Shown in pieces: positions 1 through 8,258 of a DNA stretch of 47,017 nucleotides. How positions within the stretch are numbered: the first letter of the stretch is position 1; each line of letters opens with the position of its first letter. Origin of the DNA: Gemmatimonadaceae bacterium. Its GTDB lineage: Bacteria; Gemmatimonadota; Gemmatimonadetes; Gemmatimonadales; Gemmatimonadaceae. The translations under genes were made by a program, and so were the position numbers. The stretch spans positions 1-47,017 of the forward strand of contig JACCWE010000050.1 in the NCBI GenBank assembly GCA_013697785.1. Direction: 5' to 3'. The notes beneath the pieces are model-generated. The model was not told the DNA's origin. It searched no databases and saw only the letters and a program-made list of their open reading frames with translations.

Positions 1-348
1 ACCGCTGTCGGGCGTGCTGCCGGTTGCGCTATCGCTGCCAGACGCTATCGCCCGCGCCACAGCTTGAGTATCGCGCACTCCAGTTGTCGTGACGCATTGG
101 CGGGACCCTGCGCCGCGATCCCGTTCGTCCCGCTGGACGATGGTGGAAAACGTTTGCACGTAGATGCGCCGCGGCATACATCGCGGACTCCCGCGCGTTG
201 GCTCGTCGTCTCGCGATTGCCAGTTGATTTAGATCGGCAGCGCACGGGGCTGTCGTACTCGGAGAGTGATCGACACGCCGCGTGGTTTACGATGCCGCCG
301 TACCCGCCCCAGAAGAATGGCGCAGCTCAGGCTCCGCGTTGAAAGGTT
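1..348. other. gene-free left edge
   Basis: No convincing gene is seen here. Short open frames exist on both strands, but they are Arg/Ser/Pro-rich, lack a ribosome binding site and resemble no family I recognise. The stretch lies downstream of the leftward histidine kinase, so it may hold the operon's 3' untranslated region. No clear intrinsic terminator with a T tract is visible. Confidence 0.4.
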
Positions 349-1941
349 TCAGCTCGCCGTTACAGCCGGAAGCGTCAGTGTGAAGGTACTTCCCATGTTC
401 GGCCTGCTCTCAGCTTTGAGATCCCCTCCCATTGCACGCGCGAGGTCTCGACTGATCGAAAGCCCCAGCCCGGTACCCTCCTGCGTGCGCGTGAGTGTCG
501 AGTCCAACCGCACAAAGGGTTGAAAAACGCGCTCCAATTGTGCGGCCTCAATACCGTGTCCCGTGTCGATCACCCGCACGGCAAGAATGCCGTCGGCGTG
601 GTCGACACAGTCAAGGGTGATCGACCCGCCGGGCTCTGTGAACTTGATGGCGTTACTGAGGAGGTTGAGCACGATCTGCTGCACCTTCTGTGGGTCTGCG
701 CGAGCGATGAATCGAGAGTCGCAGCCCGCAAAAAGCTGATTCAACTGCTTCGCTCGCGCCTGCGGCGCGACCAGGGCTTCGCATGTCGCCAGCACCTCGG
801 TCATGGGTACATCCTCCGCCGCATAGTCCACCGCGCCCGCCTCGACGCGCGAGTAGTTCAGCACGGAGTTGATCAGGCCCAGCAAATGGCGTTGGCTTTG
901 CTGAATTCGCGCAAGTGCTTTGGCCTGAGCGGGAGTGACGGGACCGTGCACCCCGAGCTCGATGAGTTCCGCATACCCACCGATTGCGTTCAGCGGCGTG
1001 CGGAGTTCATGGCTCATCACTGTCAGAAATTCACCTTTCACGCGGGCCGCGTTCTCCGCGTCGGCGCGCGCTGATTCGGCCTCAACCCAGGATGCACGAG
1101 CGGCCGCATACAAGCGTGCGCTCTCCAAGGCTTGGGCGCAGCGTGCCGCAAGGCCTTCTCCAAACAGCACATCTTCCGGCGAAAACGGCGGAGCATTGGG
1201 CCGGCTTACATAGGTCATTGCGCCGAAGAGCACCTCGTGCGCGATGACGGGCAGCACCAGGAGCGATCCTGCGCCGAGCGATCGAACAATGCTAAGCGTC
1301 TCCTCGTCCCGGGCAGCCATAGAGATCGCGGCGAGCGCGTCGTCGATGATAACCACCGGTGCGCGGTCGCGGGCGATCGCTGGAATTCCGATGAGGTCGT
1401 CGACCGATGGCTTCCACCGACCCGCGAGGGGTAGGACCACATCCTGCTTGTCGTCGTCTGGATGGAGTACGGCGATGCGTCGGAAGCCACCGCCTGCTTC
1501 CACTACGTCAACGACGCACCACGCATCGAGTCCCGGTAGTTCAAGCCCGGCGATGGCGGCGTAGGTGAGCTCCTCGTCGAGAGAGGCGCCGAACCGAAGG
1601 CTAGCATCCGCAAGGAACTGCGCACGTTTCCGCGCGAAGTCGGCCGCCAGGGCCGCGTCGCGGGCTCTGAGCGCGCTGAGCAGTACGCGCTCTGTAACGA
1701 CGAGTAATGAGATTTCGGCGTCGGTCTTGGCAGCAGCTCGCCCGGCGGCTGGCTGCGCTGAAGTCTCATCCGGACTTGAGGTATCCATCGACCCCGGCAG
1801 GAAGTTGTTAAAGCCCGAGAGGGCGTGCGACTGCACGGTAGGACGCGCTCGTTCCGCCGCTTCCCGCGATGCGAACCGCGAAGCCAAGCCTGACGAGCCG
1901 CTTCGTATGGCTCGCCGCGTCGTTCTGAGATATACCAACAT
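349..1941 (-). CDS. GAF-domain sensor histidine kinase
   Basis: Probable cytoplasmic sensor kinase that autophosphorylates a histidine and passes the phosphate to a response regulator. From the first ATG it is 530 residues. A helical region at about 70-110 precedes a GAF-like sensor domain (about 113-277), a helical linker, a HisKA domain with the phosphoacceptor in SHELRTPLNA (His311) and a HATPase_c domain with N box (NLLSNAIKF), G1 box (DTGHGI) and G2 box (GTGLGLSIS). No transmembrane segment or receiver domain is seen. It is the last gene of a leftward operon, 73 bases after the KaiC-like gene. The first 51 residues are low-complexity, and Met52 (base 1788) is an equally plausible start. 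A GGAGG lies about 24 bases before the first ATG, too far for normal initiation. No response regulator gene is in the window, so the partner is unknown. Confidence 0.9.
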   Translation of the reverse strand: MLVYLRTTRRAIRSGSSGLASRFASREAAERARPTVQSHALSGFNNFLPGSMDTSSPDETSAQPAAGRAAAKTDAEISLLVVTERVLLSALRARDAALAADFARKRAQFLADASLRFGASLDEELTYAAIAGLELPGLDAWCVVDVVEAGGGFRRIAVLHPDDDKQDVVLPLAGRWKPSVDDLIGIPAIARDRAPVVIIDDALAAISMAARDEETLSIVRSLGAGSLLVLPVIAHEVLFGAMTYVSRPNAPPFSPEDVLFGEGLAARCAQALESARLYAAARASWVEAESARADAENAARVKGEFLTVMSHELRTPLNAIGGYAELIELGVHGPVTPAQAKALARIQQSQRHLLGLINSVLNYSRVEAGAVDYAAEDVPMTEVLATCEALVAPQARAKQLNQLFAGCDSRFIARADPQKVQQIVLNLLSNAIKFTEPGGSITLDCVDHADGILAVRVIDTGHGIEAAQLERVFQPFVRLDSTLTRTQEGTGLGLSISRDLARAMGGDLKAESRPNMGSTFTLTLPAVTAS

Positions 1942-2014
1942 TGACGGCCAAGACGTCGAGACGTACCTCCTCCGATCGGGCTAGCGCGTTGAGCAGCGTG
2001 ACTTCAGAAATCGC

Positions 2015-3598
2015 TCACTCCAGCGATCCGCTCGCGCGCGTGCCTTGCTCCAGCACTGGAGCGCCGGAGAGGATGCCATGGTACCCACGGAGCGATTCGC
2101 CAACCACGGCTCCCGTTCCGGTAATCTTGTATCTCCGAAAATCTCGACTATGCTGGCTGCGCCGCATTTTAACGACTGCAACAACCTTCTCGAGCGCTCC
2201 ATCTATTTCGACGTAGTGCTGTACGATAATGTCGTCGGTGATGAAGGACACTCGCTCGCCCGTGAACCCGAAGCCTGGTGACATCGTTACCGACTCGAGA
2301 ACCATGAACACGGTGACCCCGGTTGCGGTCAGTGCGCCCACGAGGCGGTAGAGCGACTCGCGAAAGTCCTCTCGAAAGGTAGGTGCGAGTGCTACCTCGA
2401 AGCCGGTCAGCGAGTCAATCACCACGCGTGTCGCACCTATCTCGCGCACCGTCATCAGAATTTCGGCGAGTGTCTCGTCCACCGACAAGTCGAGCGGTCG
2501 CAGGTAGGTGATCCGCAGCTTGTTGGACGCGATCATCGCCTCGTCATTCACCTCGAGCGCGCGGAGGTGGGACAGATAGGCCTGTGGGTACTCCTCAAAC
2601 GCGGCAATCACGACTGCCTCTTCGCGCCGCAATCCATCAGCCGCGAACTGCATCCCGAAGGTGGACTTCCCGGTACCAGTCGGGCCTGCGATTATCACGG
2701 CGTCGCCCGCCGGGATACCGCCGCCCATCATCGCGTCGAGCCCCGGAACTCCGGTGGGCAGACGCGCGTCACTGCGCGGAGGTCCTTTGCGTCGGCCCCA
2801 CTGCTGGTCAGGAATGCGCGGGAAGACCTGCACGCCATCGTCGGTTATCCGGAAGGTGTGGAGCCCCGGCATTTGCGCTTGGCCACGGATCTTGACTGCC
2901 TGCAGCTTCCGGACAACTGAGTTTCTGTCAGTCGCTTGTGTGAGCCAGAGGATGCCGTCCGCAATAGTGAAGAGCGGCTGCCGCTGTTCCTCGTCGGTGT
3001 ACTCCCCGATGAGGAGCGAGGTGACCTCCCACGAGGTAAGATGTAAGGCGAGCCGTTGCACGAAGTGCTCGAGCCCCATTGGCTGCCTTCCCAATGCGGG
3101 ACCTGCCTTGACTCCCATGCCTGCAGACGGGTCGGGCCGAACGGTCCGGAATGAATCGACGACGACAATGCCGGGCTTGCGGCGCTCCACCTCGTCCGTC
3201 ATCCGCGCGAGCACGGCGCCGAGATCCCCCGACAACACCTCTTCGCTCAAATTAACATACCGCACTGCATTGCCGACGCGCTCCTGATCAAAAAAGGCGA
3301 ACTGCTGTTGGTAGCGGAGCATCTTCAGCGTCGGCTCGCCAAGTACCGTGAAGTAGAGCGCCGGCCGCTCGCGCGTTGCATTTGTAAAAAGAATTTGCTG
3401 CGCGAGCGTTGTCTTACCCGAGCCCGGGGATCCTGCCACCATATTAAGCGAAAACTCAGGCAGCCCCCCGCCGAGTACGGCGTCGAGGCCGGGAACGCCT
3501 GTCGACAGGTTACGTAGTATGCGGCGTCCATTGCCCGTCGCACGCGCAGGAGCGGCATTGGTCCGAGACGGCGCTTCTGAATTCGTACTATCGGTCAT
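2015..3598 (-). CDS. double-domain KaiC-like RecA-family ATPase
   Basis: A 527-residue protein with two tandem KaiC domains (about 28-265 and 285-515), the size and layout of cyanobacterial KaiC, which forms ATP-driven hexamers. Domain 1 has Walker A GSPGSGKT (56-63) and Walker B IVVVDS (Asp148). Domain 2 has Walker A GPTGTGKS (305-312), the catalytic glutamate pair (Glu335-Glu336) and VVIDS. Domain 1 has Gly-Glu (87-88) where KaiC usually has Glu-Glu. By recall of Synechococcus KaiC, the phosphosites Ser431/Thr432 align with Ser451/Phe452 here, so at most one remains. No kaiA or kaiB is in the window. Its ATG overlaps the stop of the upstream small gene (ATGA), implying translational coupling, and a histidine kinase follows. 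A clock function is not shown; a switch or timer feeding the kinase is inference. Confidence 0.9.
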   Translation of the reverse strand: MTDSTNSEAPSRTNAAPARATGNGRRILRNLSTGVPGLDAVLGGGLPEFSLNMVAGSPGSGKTTLAQQILFTNATRERPALYFTVLGEPTLKMLRYQQQFAFFDQERVGNAVRYVNLSEEVLSGDLGAVLARMTDEVERRKPGIVVVDSFRTVRPDPSAGMGVKAGPALGRQPMGLEHFVQRLALHLTSWEVTSLLIGEYTDEEQRQPLFTIADGILWLTQATDRNSVVRKLQAVKIRGQAQMPGLHTFRITDDGVQVFPRIPDQQWGRRKGPPRSDARLPTGVPGLDAMMGGGIPAGDAVIIAGPTGTGKSTFGMQFAADGLRREEAVVIAAFEEYPQAYLSHLRALEVNDEAMIASNKLRITYLRPLDLSVDETLAEILMTVREIGATRVVIDSLTGFEVALAPTFREDFRESLYRLVGALTATGVTVFMVLESVTMSPGFGFTGERVSFITDDIIVQHYVEIDGALEKVVAVVKMRRSQHSRDFRRYKITGTGAVVGESLRGYHGILSGAPVLEQGTRASGSLE

Positions 3599-4131
3599 GG
3601 CTCACACGCTTCCGATTGTTGGTTGATAGGCCTACCGGCGTCCAAAGCAGACTGGCCGAGCGCAACCGGACTGCCGGACGTCGGAGACTCCGCGACACTC
3701 AGTTCGAGGATATTTATCGCAAGGTGATAACCAACCAACTGGCCCAGTAGGTCGACGAGCGCGGCGAGCATGGCAACGGCGCCTTGGGTGGTAGCCTCCG
3801 CACCGTGCGCACGCGTGACTTCGGCGAGGCCTGAGACCTGTAATGACGGTGCAAGCGTAGCAGTCACGTCTGCGAGTGACGCATAGTCTTCTCGAGCGCG
3901 TGCTAAAGCGCGACTCACAAGGGCGAGCGAGCCATAGGGGCCGAACCAGCTCCCTAAACCGCCCCCAATGCTTGCCCACATACGCTCGACAGCCTCGACC
4001 AGCGCGCTGGAATCAGCAACATCTGTCGCCCGCGCGAGGAGGCGACGGGCGACATGGCTCGCATCAGGGGTTGATGGCAGGAGAGTTGAACTTGGCGCAG
4101 GCATTAGATCCGAGTCGGGGCCAGAAAGCAA
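3595..4131 (-). CDS. hypothetical helical protein, first gene of the KaiC-kinase operon
   Basis: A 178-residue protein (169 if the second Met, base 4104, is the start) with no family I recognise. It is rich in Ala and Leu and looks mostly helical, with a Gly/aromatic stretch around residues 55-65 (GGGLGSWFGPYG) and a hydrophobic helix near 115-140. It has no signal peptide, cysteine cluster or nucleotide-binding motif. Its TGA overlaps the ATG of the KaiC-like gene by four bases, so the two are very probably co-translated. This suggests, but does not prove, that it partners or regulates the ATPase. Codon use looks real: the frame is open throughout and follows the operon direction. Confidence 0.65.
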   Translation of the reverse strand: MLSGPDSDLMPAPSSTLLPSTPDASHVARRLLARATDVADSSALVEAVERMWASIGGGLGSWFGPYGSLALVSRALARAREDYASLADVTATLAPSLQVSGLAEVTRAHGAEATTQGAVAMLAALVDLLGQLVGYHLAINILELSVAESPTSGSPVALGQSALDAGRPINQQSEACEP

Positions 4132-5162
4132 CAGTACGGCAACGCATCCGGTGAGTCAGGGGATGCGTGTGGTCGCAGAACGAGTGCACCCCAGAGGAAC
4201 GCAGGCAACTTACACGGCCAAGCGTTGTGATCGCGCTTCCCGGTGTCTGCTAATATCGTCCGCCGCGTGCGCGGGCGGGAGGGGCAATCCGTTTACAAAC
4301 TCGCGGAGGAGGCAGGCACCACGCAGGAAGCGACATCGCCAGCGTCGTTGGTTCGAACGTTCTCGGCGCGAAAGATGTGCTCATCGTAAACCATCGAATC
4401 GTCCTGCACCCAGCCGAGGTCCAGCCAGCCGTCACGCGTGCCCGCGCTCAGAAGGCCCCACTGCCGCTGGCCACTGTAGTCTCCGGCGCCCACCCAATCT
4501 TGAGTGAGGAAATACACCCTTTCGACAGAAGGCGACGTGAAGTAATTCACGTGAGTGTGTCGTTGGGTGCGCAATTCTTGCCCAACGGACTTCCGGTTGA
4601 GTTGCGCAGCGCAGCTCCAGCGGCGCGAGGGCGCGACATGACGGATAGGGGCGAGCTCGAGACGGACTGACCTCCCATTGCTCGACCGCCTCGGCAGGAG
4701 CGGCCCACATGGCTCCGATACACTGCCGCTTCCATGCGATGCCTCCTCCGGCGCCCTGGTCAAGCGATTCGCGAACAAGAAGCTCGTTCAACCCCGACGT
4801 CGGCGGTGTGGGTGCGACTGAGGCGCTGAACGCCTGCGCTAGTGCTTCGTGTCGGGACTTGTCGGATGCGAGAGCGGGGGCGCGCGCGCGTCATGTCCCA
4901 CTCGCGTGGGCCACAGGATGGGCTACAATGGGTGCTTCTCCATACGTCGATTTGCGATGTTGTGCGCGGCCACAAGGGCGGAAGCGTGTTTCTCCCGGAG
5001 CGGTGGTGGAGGCAGACGGTTCCGAACGGCGAGCGCGTGATCGAGCAGCGGTGGCCGTTCGCGCGACTCGTAGGCCCATGGCTGAGACGCAACGGTACAC
5101 GTGGTGACGGTGGCGGCACGGGGCACGTCCACTGAGGAGTCGGCCCCCTCCGCAAGGAACCC
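4132..5162. other. gene-poor interval between the KaiC operon and the Ig/PQQ lipoprotein
   Basis: About 1 kb with no convincing gene. Open frames here are short, Arg/Ser-rich and in conflicting directions. One leftward frame (4293-4550) has normal-looking composition and is listed separately. The interval probably holds the operon promoter near 4132-4200 and possibly decayed coding sequence. No tRNA, terminator with a T tract or long inverted repeat was found. Confidence 0.4.
4293..4550 (-). CDS. possible small or decayed ORF
   Basis: This 85-codon frame could start at a GTG (base 4550). Its product is rich in Trp, Asp and Tyr (for example VERVYFLTQDWVGAGDYSG) and reads like real protein rather than the Arg/Ser/Pro-rich translations around it. 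The frame extends upstream to a TTG at 4778, but that part looks non-coding. No clear ribosome binding site precedes the GTG. It may be the surviving 3' part of a broken gene or a short independent gene. I do not recognise the family. Confidence 0.25.
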   Translation of the reverse strand: MNYFTSPSVERVYFLTQDWVGAGDYSGQRQWGLLSAGTRDGWLDLGWVQDDSMVYDEHIFRAENVRTNDAGDVASCVVPASSASL

Positions 5163-7340
5163 ATGCTGCCTGTCGATCGCCGCTCGACGAACTCCCCTCG
5201 ATATGCTCCGTTCCTTCGCGCTGTACTCTCGCTCGCCGCGATACTGTCGTGCGGCGGCGATATGTCGGCGCCCGATCCCGTTGCCACACTCAGCATCGCG
5301 CCCGACTCGGGCACAGTCGCGGTGGGAACAACGCTCGCACTCAGCGCCCACGCTGAAGATGCTGCCGGTCGTGTGCTCACGGGACGCGCTGTCACGTATC
5401 TGACTTCGGATGCCGCGAAGGCGACGGTCACCGGCGCCGGGATCGTACGCGGTATCGGCGTCGGAGCTGTAACGATCATCGCGACCAGTGAGAACATTCA
5501 GGCGCAGGCGTCGTTCACCGTGATCGTTGGTGCGCCATCCAATGTCGTGGTCGTTTCTGGCGCAGGGCAGAGCGGTGCAGCGGGAACGGCAGCCGCGAGT
5601 CCTCTCGTCGTCAAGGTTACGGATGCGGGTGGCAATGGAATTGGCGGAGTCACTGTCGCGTGGGCGACGACTGCGGGAGCGCTCGTCGGTACTTCCACGA
5701 CCACCGATGCGAATGGGCTCACGCAGCGAACGCTCACCTTTGGACACGCGGCCGGTGCGGTGACAGTCACCGCGAGCGCGGCAGGCATTTCTCAACCGGC
5801 GACATTCGCGTTGACCGCGGTGCCCGGAGCTCCAGCTGCCATCACGAAGGTCAGTGGCGACGCACAGACTGGGATGGTGTCTGCGGCGCTCGCGAAGCCG
5901 TTCGTGATCAGCGTTGCCGATCAGTACGGCAACGTTATCTCCGGCGCGTCCGTCACGTGGAGCGTCGCGGGCGCGGGTGCGCTTACGACGAGCTCCTCGG
6001 CCACCAACGCGACCGGACAGACACAGACCGCCCTCACCTTCGGCTCACGCGCGGGAACGACGGATGTCACGGCAACTGTCGGCGGCGCTTCGCAGAAAGC
6101 GACGTTCTCGGCAATCGCCGCGTCGCACACGCGCGATGACTGGATCACCTATGCACACGACGAGCGCCGCACGGGTGCGACGCAGGCCTCGGTTCGCGGA
6201 CCGCTCACCGTCGCGTGGCACTACATCCCGGTCGCGCCCACGGCGAGTCGTCCGTTCCGCGCCGCGCACACCGTGCTGCCGACGGTCGACGCGATCTTTT
6301 TGCAGTGGAGCGCCGTCCCGACGCTGGGTCCCGGTTATGTGGGCAGCACCGACGTGGATCGTGTGTCGCCGGCGGGGCAGCGCGTGTGGACCTTCGACGG
6401 CGGCTACGACGCGAACCTCGGAAACTGGGGCTCGCTGTGGGGCACTCACTTCGTGTTCCAGGATGACGGTCTCGGATATCTGAACGCGTCCACCGGTGCT
6501 CGCGAATGGTTCAGTGGCGTTGACTGGTGGGGAGAGACGCTTACCGACGGGACGAGTCTGTGGGTGACACAGGATCTGCACATTGACGGGCCGGGTCCGT
6601 TCATCGCCAAGATGACGGCAACTGGTGTGAGATCATGGGTGCAGAATTCTTACGGTCACGCCCGTGGCGATGCGTACGACAGTGATGCCGGAATGGCGGT
6701 CGCGAACGGCGTGCTGTTTTACGCGGGCGCGTACCATGCGATAGCCACGCTCGCGAATCCTCCGCTGCCCGGAGTCTACGCTTTCGACGCCACCACGGGA
6801 GCGCGCCTCGCCTTCGTTGCGACCAGCCCTACGGGCAAGGTGAGCGCGGACGACACGCGGATCTATCTGATCGAGAACGGAACGACTCTGGTGGCGCGAG
6901 CTCAGTCGGATCTGCACGTCGTCTGGTCGGCCACTGTGGTGCAACCCACGACGCAACCGCCCGTGCTGGCGAATCGGGCCGTGATCATCGCGACGAGGAC
7001 TGGCGTCGTTGCGTACGATGTGGCAACGGGCACACAACTGTGGAGCTCGGCCCCAATCAGCGGATTGATGACGCAATTCAACGCCGTCCCCGCGGCGACT
7101 GCAACGCTCGTTGCCGCGCTCGGGAGCGGCACGCTCGTCGCCTCCTCGAGCATCGATGGCATTCACATCCTGTCGCTCGCCACTGGCGTCGAGCTCTCGA
7201 AATTGGCGCTGTCCCCAACAGCAGCTGTGCGCAACCCCGTCGTAGCGAACGATCCGACGCGTGGTGCGGTGATCTACGGCGTGGATAGCCAGGGGTTGGT
7301 GGCGCTGATGGGAGCTCCATTCGTGTCGTCGACGCCGTAA
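5163..7340 (+). CDS. secreted lipoprotein with Ig-like domains and a PQQ-type beta-propeller
   Basis: A 725-residue exported protein. The N-terminus has a hydrophobic signal (about 17-33) ending in a lipobox-like ILSC, so it is probably lipid-anchored. Residues about 42-125 resemble a Big_2 bacterial Ig-like domain. Two mutually similar Big_1/invasin-like domains follow (about 127-218 and 222-315), each carrying VxDxxGN and the T..G..QT.LTFG pattern. From about 320 to the end are repeats of a PQQ-like propeller, starting at WITYAHDERRTG, with blades such as VYAFDATTGARL and VVAYDVATGTQLW. An AAGGA sits just before the ATG. The family is usually extracytoplasmic and built for binding or scaffolding; no enzyme active site or substrate can be named. 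The gene stands alone. Confidence 0.85.
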   Translation: MLPVDRRSTNSPRYAPFLRAVLSLAAILSCGGDMSAPDPVATLSIAPDSGTVAVGTTLALSAHAEDAAGRVLTGRAVTYLTSDAAKATVTGAGIVRGIGVGAVTIIATSENIQAQASFTVIVGAPSNVVVVSGAGQSGAAGTAAASPLVVKVTDAGGNGIGGVTVAWATTAGALVGTSTTTDANGLTQRTLTFGHAAGAVTVTASAAGISQPATFALTAVPGAPAAITKVSGDAQTGMVSAALAKPFVISVADQYGNVISGASVTWSVAGAGALTTSSSATNATGQTQTALTFGSRAGTTDVTATVGGASQKATFSAIAASHTRDDWITYAHDERRTGATQASVRGPLTVAWHYIPVAPTASRPFRAAHTVLPTVDAIFLQWSAVPTLGPGYVGSTDVDRVSPAGQRVWTFDGGYDANLGNWGSLWGTHFVFQDDGLGYLNASTGAREWFSGVDWWGETLTDGTSLWVTQDLHIDGPGPFIAKMTATGVRSWVQNSYGHARGDAYDSDAGMAVANGVLFYAGAYHAIATLANPPLPGVYAFDATTGARLAFVATSPTGKVSADDTRIYLIENGTTLVARAQSDLHVVWSATVVQPTTQPPVLANRAVIIATRTGVVAYDVATGTQLWSSAPISGLMTQFNAVPAATATLVAALGSGTLVASSSIDGIHILSLATGVELSKLALSPTAAVRNPVVANDPTRGAVIYGVDSQGLVALMGAPFVSSTP

Positions 7341-7475
7341 AAGCATTTCGAGGCGCGAGCCGACTATAGGCACCGATGCTACGGCGCCGCTGACTCCGCC
7401 GATTACACCTCCGGCAACCGAATCGCCGCACCGGCGATATTCGCTCGTGCACGATACACGGGTGAGTCGTACCGA

Positions 7476-7868
7476 ATGAGTGCTGCCGCGTTTGCGAAGG
7501 CGGTTGACAGGAATCCGGCCTTTGCGCGACTTGTTAATCGGCACTCGCTCGCGCTGTTCAATCAGGCCGCGCAGTCCGTCGCGTGCAACCGGCTTCACAC
7601 GCTCGAGTCCCGCTGTGCGCGCTCGCTGCTCATGACGCACGATCGCATACGCATGGAGCCTTTCGTCCTCACGCACGAATTTCTCTCCTACATGCTCGGC
7701 GTGCATCGCCCCGCGGTGACACTTGCTGCAGGTGTGCTGCAGCGCGCGGGACTGATTCGCTGCACCCGCGGCAAGGTCATCGTGATGGACAGGCCCGGTC
7801 TCGAAGCAGCGTCGTGCGCGCGTTACGACACCACGCGCGCGAACTCTGAGCGATTAATCGGCAGCTGA
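7476..7868 (+). pseudogene. Crp/Fnr-family regulator lacking its cyclic-nucleotide-binding domain
   Basis: The 130-residue product matches only the C-terminal half of Crp/Fnr regulators: the dimerisation helix (CNRLHTLESRCARSLLMTHD) and the winged helix-turn-helix (LTHEFLSYMLGVHRPAVT, then AGLIR and a wing). The residues just before the ATG, read in the same frame, continue the family pattern (GESYRMSA), so homology extends a little upstream. No cNMP-binding domain is encoded between 7341 and 7475 in any frame. The reading frame runs back to the stop of the preceding lipoprotein gene. This looks like a 5'-truncated gene. A functional stand-alone DNA-binding protein is possible, since the DNA-binding part is intact. 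Confidence 0.7.
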
Positions 7869-8000
7869 TCGCGAACGGCCGCGCTCGGCTCCGCGTGAGC
7901 TTCATTCTTGCGATGTATGAAGCCGGACGCAGTGGCGCGACGTTGGTCGTGCGCAGTTCGGATGCAGGATTTGGCGTGGCGCGGATGGCGCGGGAACGAA

Positions 8001-8258
8001 ATGGGACAACCGAAGCTCGAAACGGTGGCGCAGCGACTTGTCAGCAGCGAGGATGGCACGCGCTGGCGTGTGCGCGAGGCAAAGGCCCACAACGTCCCGG
8101 GCGCAGAGGCGCCTGCCTGTCTGATCTTTGACGCGGGCCACGTGTGTAGGCGGGTGTGGCACTATCCGGCCGAGTGGATCGAGTTGCCGGAGCTGTCGTT
8201 GCTCGCGATCAAGGAACCGCCTCGCTGGAGCCACTCCACTCGCTCGAGCTATGGGTGA
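8001..8258 (+). CDS. small conserved-looking protein of unknown function
   Basis: An 85-residue protein read from the ATG at 8001; the open frame extends upstream to 7908, but that part is not protein-like. The core (DGTRWRVREAKAHNVPGA, then CLIFDAGHVCRRVWHYPAEW) is rich in Arg and Trp and reads like a compact beta-rich domain. I recall this style of small protein as common in Gemmatimonadota, without an assigned function. Two cysteines occur, but no metal-binding motif. Its stop overlaps the 3' end of the convergent dipeptidase gene by 10 bases. It has no obvious operon partner. Confidence 0.55.
   Translation: MGQPKLETVAQRLVSSEDGTRWRVREAKAHNVPGAEAPACLIFDAGHVCRRVWHYPAEWIELPELSLLAIKEPPRWSHSTRSSYG

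Noticed and set aside
4340-4370. GGTTCGAAC resembling a tRNA T-loop
   Set aside because: The flanking bases do not form a T-stem, and no anticodon arm or acceptor stem can be placed around it.
5660-6139. 159-codon frame inside the Ig/PQQ gene
   Set aside because: Arg/His-rich shadow of the lipoprotein gene on the same strand in another frame.
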